From contig CAVVKQ010000001.1 of assembly GCA_963748985.1 (NCBI GenBank), positions 124,001 to 188,000 on the forward strand: a stretch of 64,000 nucleotides of DNA, given 5' to 3'. Below, piece after piece: positions 17,622 to 26,238 of this stretch. The stretch's first letter is position 1; each line of letters opens with the position of its first letter. The position numbers were made by a program, and so were the translations under genes. The DNA is from RPQJ01 sp963748985 (lineage in GTDB: Bacteria; Pseudomonadota; Gammaproteobacteria; Steroidobacterales; Steroidobacteraceae). The notes under the pieces are model-generated. The model was not told the origin of the DNA, searched no databases, and saw only the letters and a list, made by a program, of their open reading frames with translations.

Positions 17622-19175
17622 TCAGAGCCGGTCGGTCGCCCGGATGAAACCGACGAGATCGTCGCGGAACTTCCGCATCGACGGCTCGTGCAGGTACATC
17701 ATGTGGCCGGCGTCGTAATGTTCGAGCTGGATGCGCTTGCGTGCTTCCGGCGTGATGGGGAGGTGCTCGAGGTCCATCCTGGTCGCCAGGTAAGGTGTCG
17801 CCAGGTCGTACCAGCCCTGCTGCACCAGCACGTGCAGCCCCGGGTTCATCGTCATGGCCGCCGCGAGATCCGGCACGGTCGTCGGCACGGGCGACATCCA
17901 GCCCCCCTTGCCCGGCACCTTGTGCTTCCAGCTCCAGTCGATGTCGAACGCGGAGACCATGTACTCCTCGTCGCGACCGAACTTGAGTTCGTCGTGCAGG
18001 TAGCCGAGGAACGCCGACGTGTAGGCCGGCCCGACCGACGGGAAGAACGGGTCGTAATCCATCTCTTCGCCGAGCGGATTCATGGCGGGGCCGACGAAGC
18101 GCGAGTCGATGCGGCCGGCAATGAGACGATCGTTGCGCTTCAGTTCCTGCAGGAACTGCGGATGGCTCACGCGCAGGTCGGCACGCTCCCAGTATTCGGG
18201 GCTGGTGCCCGTGTAGCGTGCGAGCTTCGCCGCCATCGCCTTTTTCTCGGCTTCCGGGATGACGTATCCCTTGGCGAGCGCCGGTGCATATTCATCGCGT
18301 GCGAACTGTTCGACTTCGCGCATGTATTCCTGCACGGTGGCCGGCCTGTTCGGGACCAGGTTGTGGTACCACGCAGTTGCCGCGAGCGTCGGGAAGTACG
18401 TGACCTGACCGAGGTCCATGCCCTCGCCGTCGATGCCGGTGGCACCGTTCAGGAATGGCGAGACGAGGACGAGCCCGTTCAGGTTCATGCCCATGTTTTC
18501 CTGCAGGTAGTAGGCGAGTCCCGCGCCGCGCATGCCGCCGTAGCTTTCGCCGAGCACGTATTTTGGCGAGCCCCAGCGCCCGTTCTCCGACACGTACCGC
18601 TTGATGAACTGTGCGACGGACCTGATGTCCTCGTCCACGCCGTGGAAATCGGCGGGCTTTGCGTCACCGAGCGGCTTGCTGAAACCTGTCCCGACCGGAT
18701 CGATCATCACGATGTCGGTCACGTCGAGCGGCGAAAAAGCATTGTCGACGAGCTGTGATGGCGGCGGGGGCGCATAGCCACCATCGTTCACGACCACGCG
18801 CCGTGGACCCATGATGCCCATGTGCAGCCAGATCGACGACGAGCCGGGGCCACCGTTGAACGCGAACGTGATCGGCCGTTGCGTCAGGTTCTTCACGCCG
18901 TCGAGCGTGTAGGCGGTGTAGCCGAAGCGCGCGATCGGATTGTCCTTCGGGTCCTTGAGGATGAACCAACCGACGGTCGCGGTGTACTTGACCGTCTTGC
19001 CGTCGATGATCGCCTGATGCCTCGTCACGGAGGAGGCCGGGACGGCTTGCTTCGCGTCCGCTTCCGGCTGCGCCTTTTCCGCCGGGTCCGTCGCTGTTTC
19101 GTCCGTGCTCCAGGTCGTCGCAGGCGCGACACCAAGCAGAACCGTCAATACCAGGGGAGCAATCGAACCACGCAT
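17622..19175 (-). CDS. Serine carboxypeptidase-like peptidase, family S10
   Basis: Probably a periplasmic or secreted serine carboxypeptidase (517 residues). A signal peptide is seen at the N-terminus (LVLTVLLGVAPATTWS), followed by a short acidic linker. Family S10 landmarks are 'FNGGPGSSSIWLHMG' near residue 106 (oxyanion-hole region), the nucleophile in 'VLGESYGGMRGAGLA' near 206, the Asp in 'QGWYDLATPYLATRM' near 440 and the His in 'EHYDAGHMMYLH' near 487. All members of the Ser-Asp-His triad are therefore present. The gene is monocistronic, facing nadB. Confidence 0.88.
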   Translation of the reverse strand: MRGSIAPLVLTVLLGVAPATTWSTDETATDPAEKAQPEADAKQAVPASSVTRHQAIIDGKTVKYTATVGWFILKDPKDNPIARFGYTAYTLDGVKNLTQRPITFAFNGGPGSSSIWLHMGIMGPRRVVVNDGGYAPPPPSQLVDNAFSPLDVTDIVMIDPVGTGFSKPLGDAKPADFHGVDEDIRSVAQFIKRYVSENGRWGSPKYVLGESYGGMRGAGLAYYLQENMGMNLNGLVLVSPFLNGATGIDGEGMDLGQVTYFPTLAATAWYHNLVPNRPATVQEYMREVEQFARDEYAPALAKGYVIPEAEKKAMAAKLARYTGTSPEYWERADLRVSHPQFLQELKRNDRLIAGRIDSRFVGPAMNPLGEEMDYDPFFPSVGPAYTSAFLGYLHDELKFGRDEEYMVSAFDIDWSWKHKVPGKGGWMSPVPTTVPDLAAAMTMNPGLHVLVQQGWYDLATPYLATRMDLEHLPITPEARKRIQLEHYDAGHMMYLHEPSMRKFRDDLVGFIRATDRL

Positions 19176-19250
19176 CAGGAATCTCCAGGAATCAACTAGG
19201 CCGGTAACCGGCCCCAGGAATGGGTGTCTGCAAATGGCGGGCCGCGCGCG

Positions 19251-19679
19251 TCAGCCCAGGACGCGGATCAGTTCCCGCACCACCATGCACACGAGCAGCA
19301 GCGAACCGAACGCGAAAATCACAAACCGCACGACCACTTTGTTGATCGTGGACTGCACCACCGAGTGCAGGACACGGCTGCCCACGTAGCCCCAGGCCAG
19401 GCTCAGCGTGCCTGCCGTGGCCCCGCCGGTCAGCACGATGAAGAACATCAACGCGTAAAAGACCGTGGGCTGCTCGTGCAGGTGGTTGTAGTTGTCGGCG
19501 ACGGACCGGGCGTGTTCAGGCATCCGGTGGGCGTACGTGCCCGGGTGTGCCGCTTCCTGCGGATCGATTCCTGCGCGCTTCATCGCCGGGATCCGCGTGG
19601 CATACAACCAGAACCACATCACCAGCGTCCATGTCACGAGTGCCAGGACGGGCAGCAGGAATTCAATGGTGGCCGGCAT
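19251..19679 (-). CDS. MAPEG family membrane protein
   Basis: Four-helix inner-membrane protein of 142 residues in the MAPEG superfamily (membrane-associated proteins in eicosanoid and glutathione metabolism). The family motif is 'ADNYNHLHEQPTVFYALMF' near residue 61, with helices near 7-27, 70-90, 90-110 and 116-140. Bacterial members are often glutathione transferase-like, but substrates are rarely known. It lies between the S10 peptidase and the reductase gene, all on the minus strand. Confidence 0.82.
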   Translation of the reverse strand: MPATIEFLLPVLALVTWTLVMWFWLYATRIPAMKRAGIDPQEAAHPGTYAHRMPEHARSVADNYNHLHEQPTVFYALMFFIVLTGGATAGTLSLAWGYVGSRVLHSVVQSTINKVVVRFVIFAFGSLLLVCMVVRELIRVLG

Positions 19680-19713
19680 CGGTCGTCCCCTTTATGTCGC
19701 TGAGTTTCGCAGG

Positions 19714-20949
19714 TTACTTGTCGAGCACTTCGAACGTCATTCCGGAATGAGCCCGCAGCCGTTCGACGATGCGGTCACCGAAGACAGCCGCCGGCGTCCA
19801 GAACCCGCCCGCCCGCTGCTTTTTTGAGACATCGCACGCCAGGCATGCAGCCGCCTGACCGAGCATCTTCGCCGTCGAGCCGTACCCCGGGTCGCGGTCA
19901 CCCGTGACGCGAGCGCGGAGGATGTCGCCTCGTTGCGTGCGGCCGTGAAAACGCAAGTCGAAGCCACCCTTGAGTTGCGCTTCAGGACTCGGACCCTCGC
20001 CCGGCGCCGGCAGCACGTACTTCTCGAGCAGTGAGCGCATGGTGCCGATCGAACCGGCAACCATGATTGCGCCGAGACCGGCACTCGTCGCCGTGGCGGT
20101 CAGGCGACCCCGCAGGCCGTGTCCAGTCAGCACCGCCTCGTCGTACCGGAACTCCGGCCCGTAGGCATCCTGCAGCAGCGCATTGGTGCGGTGCACCACG
20201 CGCGTATTGATTGCGCTCATGACGAACGGCGCAATCCACGCGCTGAAGTCGGGGTCGTATTCGGCGAAGCCCACGTTCTTCTGCCGGACTCGCTTGCCGC
20301 CGCCCGGAGGACAGATCGAATAGGGGTCGGCGAGCTCTTTGCGCAACGCTGGATTCGCCCTGACTTCTTTCAACACGTTCAGCATCGAGGCCACGGTGCC
20401 GCCGGAGAAACCGCCGCGCATGGCGCGGACTCGCATCTTCACGGCGGTGCAGGGGTGACCGAAGCGCTCTCCAGCCTGTTGCTGCAGGAAATGCACGCCA
20501 AGGTCGGACGGAATCGAATCGAACCCGCAGTTGTGCACGATGCGCGCGCCCGAGGCCTGCGCAGTCTTCTCGTACTGGTGAATCATGCGCCGCATCCACT
20601 GTACCTCGCCGGTGAGGTCGCAGTAGTCGGTGCCGGACTCGGCGCAGGCGCGCACGAGCGGTTCGCCATACAAGGCATACGGTCCGACTGTGGACACGAT
20701 GACCCGTGCGCTCCTGCACAGCTTCCGCAGGGAGGCTTCGTCGCCGGCATCGGCCTGGAGGAGCGTCAGCTTGCGAGCGCCTTTGCCAAGCGAGGCGCGG
20801 AGTTCCTCGAGTTTCGGCAGTGACCTGCCGGCCGCGGCCCAATGCAGCTTGTCGTCGAGACCGAACTCGTCGAACAGGTAGGCGGCGAGGATCTGGCCCA
20901 CGAAGCTCGTGGCGCCGAAGACGACGATGTCGTATGGCTGGGTGGTCAT
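19714..20949 (-). CDS. Saccharopine dehydrogenase-like NAD(P)-binding oxidoreductase
   Basis: Protein of 411 residues with an N-terminal Rossmann fold ('DIVVFGATSFVGQILAAYL', GxTxxxG pattern, residues 7-25). 'VIVSTVGPYALYGEPLVRAC' near residue 85 and 'YCDLTGEVQWMRRMI' near 112 are shared with saccharopine dehydrogenase-like proteins and the trans-acting enoyl reductases of actinobacteria. 'NCGFDSIPSDLG' near 140 is also family-typical. The true substrate is not predictable; an acyl chain or lipid intermediate is a guess from the family. There is no polyketide synthase nearby. Confidence 0.8.
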   Translation of the reverse strand: MTTQPYDIVVFGATSFVGQILAAYLFDEFGLDDKLHWAAAGRSLPKLEELRASLGKGARKLTLLQADAGDEASLRKLCRSARVIVSTVGPYALYGEPLVRACAESGTDYCDLTGEVQWMRRMIHQYEKTAQASGARIVHNCGFDSIPSDLGVHFLQQQAGERFGHPCTAVKMRVRAMRGGFSGGTVASMLNVLKEVRANPALRKELADPYSICPPGGGKRVRQKNVGFAEYDPDFSAWIAPFVMSAINTRVVHRTNALLQDAYGPEFRYDEAVLTGHGLRGRLTATATSAGLGAIMVAGSIGTMRSLLEKYVLPAPGEGPSPEAQLKGGFDLRFHGRTQRGDILRARVTGDRDPGYGSTAKMLGQAAACLACDVSKKQRAGGFWTPAAVFGDRIVERLRAHSGMTFEVLDK

Positions 20950-21041
20950 GGGCTCGCCATATTAGACCAATGTCTCAGTTCCGCCGCGGGTCGTCCTTGT
21001 TAGATTGCCTGCCAGTGCCCATCGAACAGGGGGAGAGCTTC

Positions 21042-21371
21042 ATGGCCGCACCGCCGACTATCGACTGGAACGCCGTCATCAACGACCCGCGCTTCCAGAC
21101 ACTGCACCGCAAGAAGCAGGGGTTCCTGACCGGCCTCATGATCTTCTCGGTGTGCTTCTATTTCCTGTTGCCGATCGGGGCCGCCTATTTCCAGGAACTG
21201 TACAAGGTCAAGGTCTGGGGCGTCGTCAACTTCGGGCTGGTGTTCGCACTGCTCCAGTTCATCGTCGCCTGGGGGGTCGCCTTCTACTACTCGCGCCGGG
21301 CGGGGTCCGAATTCGATCGTCTCGCGCGCGAGATCGCCGCGGACTACGAGAAAGGCAAGGTGACGGCATGA
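21042..21371 (+). CDS. DUF485 membrane protein (YjcH-like), partner of the acetate symporter
   Basis: Small inner-membrane protein of 109 residues with two helices (about 31-53 and 63-85). 'HRKKQGFLTGLMIFSVCFYF' and the later 'WGVVNFGLVFALLQFIVAW' are typical of DUF485 proteins, which are nearly always encoded directly before ActP-type solute:sodium symporters and probably help their function. The ATG at 21042 has GGGGGAGAG upstream. Its stop codon overlaps the actP start (ATGA), so translation of the two is coupled. Confidence 0.92.
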   Translation: MAAPPTIDWNAVINDPRFQTLHRKKQGFLTGLMIFSVCFYFLLPIGAAYFQELYKVKVWGVVNFGLVFALLQFIVAWGVAFYYSRRAGSEFDRLAREIAADYEKGKVTA

Positions 21372-23278
21372 ACTTCCTGAACCGCAAGGCGCTGGCCTGG
21401 GGACTCGTCGGCCTGGTGCCGGTCGTGTGCACGACTGCCTACGCGCAGGGTGCAGTCACGCAGGAATACCGCTGGCTCACTTTCACGGTGTTCGCGGCCA
21501 TCATCGCGCTCACGATGTACGTCACGTACGTGGCGTCGAAGCGCGTGAAGTCGGCCTCCGACTTCTACACGGCGGGCGGCGGCGTCACGGGCCTGCAGAA
21601 CGGCTGGGCGATTGCGGGCGACTACCTGTCGGCCGCGTCCTTCCTCGGCATTGCCGGACTCATCTCCCAGTACGGCTACGACGGGTTCATGTACTCGGTC
21701 GGCTGGCTCGTGGCCTACATCACGGTGCTGCTGGTGATCGCCGAGCCGTGCCGCAACATCGGCCGCTACACGCTCTCCGACATCCTCGCGTACCGCAACA
21801 ACCCGAAGGCCATGCGCATCGTCGGCGCACTGTCGGTCATCACCGTCTCGACGTTCTACCTGACCGCGCAGATGGTAGGCGGCGGCGTGCTGGTGAAGAC
21901 GCTGATCGGCATCGACTATGAGATATCAGTCATCGCGGTCGGTGTGCTGATGCTCGCCTACGTGCTGTTCGGCGGCATGGTCGCCACCACCTGGGTGCAG
22001 ATCATCAAGGCCATCCTGCTCGTGATCGCGTCGCTGGTGCTGGTCATCCTGGTGTGGTCGCCATACGGCTTCTCGCTGCCCGGGTTCCTGCAGGATGTCG
22101 TGGCCGACCCGAAGGTGCAGGCCAAGGTGGCAACGCTGATCGGTGATCCGGCCAAGACGATGACCGCGGCCGAACTCGGCCAGCGCTTCCTCGAGCCCGG
22201 GCTGTACTTCAAGGCGCCGATCGACCAGATCTCGCTCGGCATGGCGCTCGTCTTCGGCACGGCGGGCCTGCCGCACATCCTGATGCGGTTTTTCACCGTG
22301 CCTACCGCCCAGCAGGCGCGCAAGTCGGTCGTGTGGGCGATGGCGATCATCGGCGGCTTCTACATCCTGACCCTGTTCCTCGGCTTCGGTGCAGCGAAGT
22401 TCGTCGGCCCCGCAGCAATCGCGTCGGTTGATGCCGGCGGCAACATGGCAGCGCCGCTGCTCGCGCAATACCTCGGCGGCGGCGCCAACTCGTTCCTCGG
22501 CAACTTCATGCTGGCGTTCGTGTCGGCGGTGGCATTCGCCACCATCGTCGCGGTGGTGGCGGGACTCGTGCTCGCAGCGGCCTCGGCGATCGCGCACGAC
22601 CTGTACGTGGGTGTGTATCACGGCGGCGATACCGTGCCGCCGCAGCAGCAGGTCCGTGCAGCTCGCATCGCCACGGTCATCGTTGGAGCGATGGCGATCA
22701 CGATCGGCATCGCGGCCAAGGGCCAGAACGTCGCGCACCTCGTGGCGCTCGCGTTCGCGGTCGCCGCGTCGGCCAACTTCCCCTGTGTGCTGCTCACGCT
22801 GTACTGGAAGCGATGCAGCACGGGCGGCATCGTCGCCGGCATGATCGTCGGCACGGTTGTGGCGGTCGGCCTGACGCTGGTCTCGCCGAACGTCACCTAC
22901 CCGAAAGCCGTGCGTGCCGCGTCGCAGAAGGTGTTCGACGGCGAGGCAGCCAAGCGGTCCGCGATCGAGCAGGCGTTGCTCTCGACCGATGCCGAGGCCG
23001 CCAGCCAGGCGAAGATCAACCTCACCGCGCTCGACAAGGCCGTCGCCAAGGCGAAGGACGACGTGGCCAAGGTCGCGGGCAGGGAGCGGTCGTTCCTCGG
23101 CCTCGAGCAGCCGCTGTTCACACTCAAGAACCCCGGCATCATTTCGATCCCGCTTGGGTTCCTCGCCGTCCTGCTCGGTTCCCTGTTGTTCCGGGACCGG
23201 CGCTCGGAGGAGCTCTGGCCGGAGGTCTACGCGCGCCAGAACACCGGCATCCTGGCGTCGAAGGCGTCGGCGCACTGA
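21368..23278 (+). CDS. actP: Cation/acetate symporter of the SSS family
   Basis: Inner-membrane sodium-coupled symporter (636 residues) for acetate and related short monocarboxylates. It has an N-terminal signal-like helix, then 'DFYTAGGGVTGLQNGWAIAG' near residue 61 and 'GTAGLPHILMRFFTVPTAQQ' near 298, both characteristic of the ActP branch of the SSS family, with about 13-14 helices. It is about 80 residues longer than usual. The excess is an Ala/Lys/Asp-rich, probably helical insert around residues 513-587, before the last helix. The ATG at 21368 overlaps the stop of the DUF485 gene. A regulator-like cNMP/CBS protein follows. Confidence 0.92.
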   Translation: MNFLNRKALAWGLVGLVPVVCTTAYAQGAVTQEYRWLTFTVFAAIIALTMYVTYVASKRVKSASDFYTAGGGVTGLQNGWAIAGDYLSAASFLGIAGLISQYGYDGFMYSVGWLVAYITVLLVIAEPCRNIGRYTLSDILAYRNNPKAMRIVGALSVITVSTFYLTAQMVGGGVLVKTLIGIDYEISVIAVGVLMLAYVLFGGMVATTWVQIIKAILLVIASLVLVILVWSPYGFSLPGFLQDVVADPKVQAKVATLIGDPAKTMTAAELGQRFLEPGLYFKAPIDQISLGMALVFGTAGLPHILMRFFTVPTAQQARKSVVWAMAIIGGFYILTLFLGFGAAKFVGPAAIASVDAGGNMAAPLLAQYLGGGANSFLGNFMLAFVSAVAFATIVAVVAGLVLAAASAIAHDLYVGVYHGGDTVPPQQQVRAARIATVIVGAMAITIGIAAKGQNVAHLVALAFAVAASANFPCVLLTLYWKRCSTGGIVAGMIVGTVVAVGLTLVSPNVTYPKAVRAASQKVFDGEAAKRSAIEQALLSTDAEAASQAKINLTALDKAVAKAKDDVAKVAGRERSFLGLEQPLFTLKNPGIISIPLGFLAVLLGSLLFRDRRSEELWPEVYARQNTGILASKASAH

Positions 23279-23280
23279 CG

Positions 23281-23325
23281 CTCGTCGCGTCTCCCTCGCC
23301 GCCTGGCGAGGGAGATTGCGACGAG
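23281..23325 (+). terminator. Long hairpin just after actP
   Basis: Two stacked stems face each other: CTCGTCGC (23281-23288) with GCGACGAG (23318-23325), and CTCCCTCGCC (23291-23300) with GGCGAGGGAG (23305-23314) around the loop GCCT. It begins 2 nt after the actP stop. There is no T-run, so it may be a processing or transcript-stabilising hairpin instead of a classical terminator. Confidence 0.55.
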
Positions 23326-23336
23326 CTGAGGCGGCA

Positions 23337-23525
23337 GGGGATAGGGGATAGGGGATAGGGGCTAGTCGGACGCGCTTTGCGCGGGGAAGACGCTTACCCT
23401 CGTTTCCTCATTCCATCGGGCGACCGTGATGGCGATTGCAGGGCCGCACCGTCATCGGTTGACACAAATGGTCGGGCTACACTTCCGACTATCCCCTACC
23501 CCTAACCCCTAACCCCTTCCCCCCC
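23337..23525. repeat. Repeat element bounded by G-quadruplex-type tracts
   Basis: The left edge is four GGGG tracts spaced by ATA with a 7-nt period (23337-23361). The right edge is CCCC tracts spaced by TA or TAA (23493-23525), so both ends are G-rich reading outward on opposite strands. Next to them lie inverted arms TAGTCGGA (23363-23370) and TCCGACTA (23484-23491), and inside is a small hairpin CGCGC-TTT-GCGCG (23371-23383). The whole element of about 190 bp fills the gap between actP and the next gene and contains no ORF. It looks like a small non-autonomous repeat or a G4/i-motif-forming regulatory element. Confidence 0.6.
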
Positions 23526-23530
23526 TTCCA

Positions 23531-25447
23531 GTGTCCACCCCGCCCCTGATCGTCGAATCGACGATAAGCTTTCTAAAAGCCCACCTGCCGTTCTCCCGAA
23601 TGGCGCGGCGCGATCTCGAGTTCATCGCGGCGCACGCGCGACTGGGCTACTTCCCGGTGGGCAGCACGATCGTCGATCCCGCGAGCGGCATCGCCGAGCA
23701 TCTCCACATCATTCAGCGCGGACACGTGCGTGTGCGCAACCCGAATGCGGCCGTCGACGATGAAGTTCGTGGGGTCGGCGAATGCTTTCCGGTCGCGGCG
23801 CTCTCGGCCGGCGCGGCGGGCACGCGCACTTTCGAGGCCACCGAGGACGTTTTTTCGCTGCTGCTGCCGCGGGCCGATTTCGATGCGCTCCGAGAGCGCT
23901 CACCCGAGTTCGCGCAGTTCTGCACCGAAGCACTGGCCACGCTGGTCCAGCATTCACTGGGCCAGTTGCGCAACCATTTTTCTCAGCGCGCGACGGAGCA
24001 GCAGACACTGCTCGAACCGCTCAAGGCGCTCGTGCGGCGCGAACCCGTGTACTGCACCGCCGAGGCGACGGTGCGCGAGGCGCTGGAGCGCATGAGCGAG
24101 GAGGGCGTGCGCATGATCGCCGTCGTTGACAGCCAACGTCGTCCGCTCGGTATCTTCACGCTGCTCGACCTGATGGATCGCGTCGTGCTGCCCGGAGTCT
24201 CGCTGACGACCAACGTGCAACAGGTGATGACCACGAGGCCTGCGATGCTCGACGAACTGAGCAGCGCACAGGAAGGGCTGGCATTGATGGCCAGCCGCGG
24301 GTTTCACCAGTTGCTCGTGGTGCGCGACGGCGAGCTTGCAGGCATCGTCACGGAGCGGGACCTCTTCGGCCTGCAGCGCGTGACGATGCGCAGCATCACC
24401 CAGGCTGTGCGGCAGGCGCGCGACGTGGCGGCCTTGCAGCGCATCGTGGCCGACATTACAGCGCTGACGGACAACCTCGTCGCGCAGGGTGCGGCCGCAG
24501 AGCCTCTCACGCACACCATTACCGCGCTCAACGATTCGCTCACGCAGCGACTGTTCGAGTTGCTGCTGCCGAAGTTCCAGCTCGACGATGTGGCGTGGTG
24601 CTGGCTCGCCGTCGGCAGCGAAGGCCGCCGTGAACAGACGGTGGCGACCGACCAGGACAATGCGATCGTCTTCGAGTGCGACGGGCGCAACGTGGCTGTC
24701 GCGCGCGAGCGGCTGCTGCTGTTTGCCAGTGAAGCAAACGAACGCCTCGCCGAACTGGGCTTCCCGCTCTGCACCGGCAATATCATGGCCAGCAACCCCG
24801 ATTGTTGCCTGACTGTCGATGAGTGGCGCGGGCGCTTTGCGGGTTGGATGCGCGAGCCGACGCCGGAAGCACTGCTCGCAGCCAATATTTTCTTCGACTT
24901 CCGTCCGTTAGCGGGCGATTTCACGCTCGCCGATCGGCTGCGTGGCTGGCTCGATGCCACGAGCAGCGAAAACAAGCTGTTCCTGCGCATGCTCGTCGGG
25001 AACGCGCTGCAGGCGGAGCCGCCGCTCGGCTGGATCCGGACATTCCGCACGGACGAAGGCGAGTTCGCTGGCACCATCGACCTCAAGACCCACGGCACCC
25101 GCATCTTCGTCGACGCAGCGCGGGCATTTGCGCTCGCGCTCGGCATCGGCGACACCAACACTGCGCAGCGGATCCGCGCGGCGGGTCGTCGGCTCAACCG
25201 TGACGAGCGCGAAATCACGGCGTCGGTCGATGCCTACCATTTCCTGCAGTTGCTGCGCCTGCGCGCGCAGCGCGGCGGCCTCGAGCATCCAGCGACCGAA
25301 CCGGGCGGTGGCACGCAGCGTCTGCGACAGGCGGTGAACCGCCTTGACCCCTACGAGCTCAACGAAATCGACCAGCGCATGCTGCGCGAGGCGTTTCGCC
25401 AGGCACGCGCACTGCAGACGCACCTCGACCAGGCCGTGGGCCACTGA
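23531..25447 (+). CDS. Cyclic-nucleotide-binding/CBS/DUF294 nucleotidyltransferase-like protein
   Basis: Cytoplasmic signalling-type protein of 638 residues with domains in the order cNMP-binding-like (residues about 15-140, 'GSTIVDPASGIAEHLHIIQR'), two CBS motifs (about 165-225 and 230-285, the first ending 'LGIFTLLDLMDRVV', the second 'LAGIVTERDLFGL'), a DUF294 nucleotidyltransferase-like domain ('LAVGSEGRREQTVATDQDNA' near 358, keeping the GSxxR and D-x-D core) and a C-terminal helical part. Such proteins usually sit next to ActP and an exonuclease and are thought to regulate short-chain acid use. The GTG start at 23531 has no Shine-Dalgarno because the C-rich end of the repeat element lies directly upstream. 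Confidence 0.88.
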   Translation: MSTPPLIVESTISFLKAHLPFSRMARRDLEFIAAHARLGYFPVGSTIVDPASGIAEHLHIIQRGHVRVRNPNAAVDDEVRGVGECFPVAALSAGAAGTRTFEATEDVFSLLLPRADFDALRERSPEFAQFCTEALATLVQHSLGQLRNHFSQRATEQQTLLEPLKALVRREPVYCTAEATVREALERMSEEGVRMIAVVDSQRRPLGIFTLLDLMDRVVLPGVSLTTNVQQVMTTRPAMLDELSSAQEGLALMASRGFHQLLVVRDGELAGIVTERDLFGLQRVTMRSITQAVRQARDVAALQRIVADITALTDNLVAQGAAAEPLTHTITALNDSLTQRLFELLLPKFQLDDVAWCWLAVGSEGRREQTVATDQDNAIVFECDGRNVAVARERLLLFASEANERLAELGFPLCTGNIMASNPDCCLTVDEWRGRFAGWMREPTPEALLAANIFFDFRPLAGDFTLADRLRGWLDATSSENKLFLRMLVGNALQAEPPLGWIRTFRTDEGEFAGTIDLKTHGTRIFVDAARAFALALGIGDTNTAQRIRAAGRRLNRDEREITASVDAYHFLQLLRLRAQRGGLEHPATEPGGGTQRLRQAVNRLDPYELNEIDQRMLREAFRQARALQTHLDQAVGH

Positions 25448-25454
25448 GTCCGCG

Positions 25455-26180
25455 ATGATCTCCTGGCCGCTGTCCCCGGCGGAGGCGTGGCGGGCTCGCA
25501 AGGTCCGGCGCAGCCTTGCACCGGCCGTGCGAGCAAGGCTGGCTCGCGTGCGGCGGGGATTTCTCGAGCGTCCGGGACTGGCGCAACCGCTCGCGCTGGC
25601 GCGCTTCGTCGTGCTCGACCTCGAGACGACCGGGCCACGCATGTTCGAGGACCGCATCATCTCCATCGGTGCCGTGGCGGTCACGGAGCGCACCGTTCGT
25701 CACGACGACGCGTTCGAGGCGCTGTTGCGGCAGGATCACTCGAGCGCGGTGGACAACATCCTCATCCACCAGATCGGCGGCCAGCAGCAACTGGCCGGCA
25801 TGGATCCAGTCGAGGGCCTGGTTGCGTGCCTCGAATTCATTGCAGATTCGCGTGTCGTGGCGTTTCGCGCCGAGTTCGACGCGACGGTGTTCTGGCGCGA
25901 GGTACGCAGCCTGCTGGGATTTCGCGCCTGGCCGCGGTTCATCGACTTGGCAATGGTCCTGCCGGCGCTGTTTCCCGCGACCGAGAACGACACGCTGGAT
26001 GACTGGGTGACCCACTTCGGCTTGCCGCCGATCGGCCGTCACCATGCGATTGCGGATGCTTACGCAACCGCCCAGTTGCTGATGATCGTGCTCGAAGCTG
26101 CGCCAAGGTTCGGCATCGAGACCGCGGCCGACCTGCGCGATGCCGAGGTGGCCCAACGCTGGCTGGGACGCCGCCGCTGA
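25455..26180 (+). CDS. 3'-5' exonuclease, DnaQ/DEDD family
   Basis: Cytoplasmic exonuclease of 241 residues. ExoI is 'FVVLDLETTGPRMFEDRIISIG' truncated here to the key residues D-x-E ('LDLETTG', near residue 54); ExoII-like 'VVAFRAEFDATVF' near 136 carries the next Asp; ExoIII 'HHAIADAYATAQLL' near 196 gives the HxxxxD of the DEDDh group. This is the polymerase III epsilon-like family. It starts 7 nt after the regulator gene, and this order (ActP, cNMP/CBS protein, exonuclease) is a recurring one in proteobacteria; its reason is not clear. Confidence 0.88.
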   Translation: MISWPLSPAEAWRARKVRRSLAPAVRARLARVRRGFLERPGLAQPLALARFVVLDLETTGPRMFEDRIISIGAVAVTERTVRHDDAFEALLRQDHSSAVDNILIHQIGGQQQLAGMDPVEGLVACLEFIADSRVVAFRAEFDATVFWREVRSLLGFRAWPRFIDLAMVLPALFPATENDTLDDWVTHFGLPPIGRHHAIADAYATAQLLMIVLEAAPRFGIETAADLRDAEVAQRWLGRRR

Positions 26181-26238
26181 CAGCGCCCTTGCAGTGCAGG
26201 CTTTACGTGGACCCGGGGCAGCGGCACCATCGGTGGAT

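Noticed and set aside
23337..23525. G-rich and C-rich tracts considered as a CRISPR or tandem-repeat gene region
   Set aside because: Repeat units are 7 nt with no spacers and no cas genes nearby; it is a short G-tract element.
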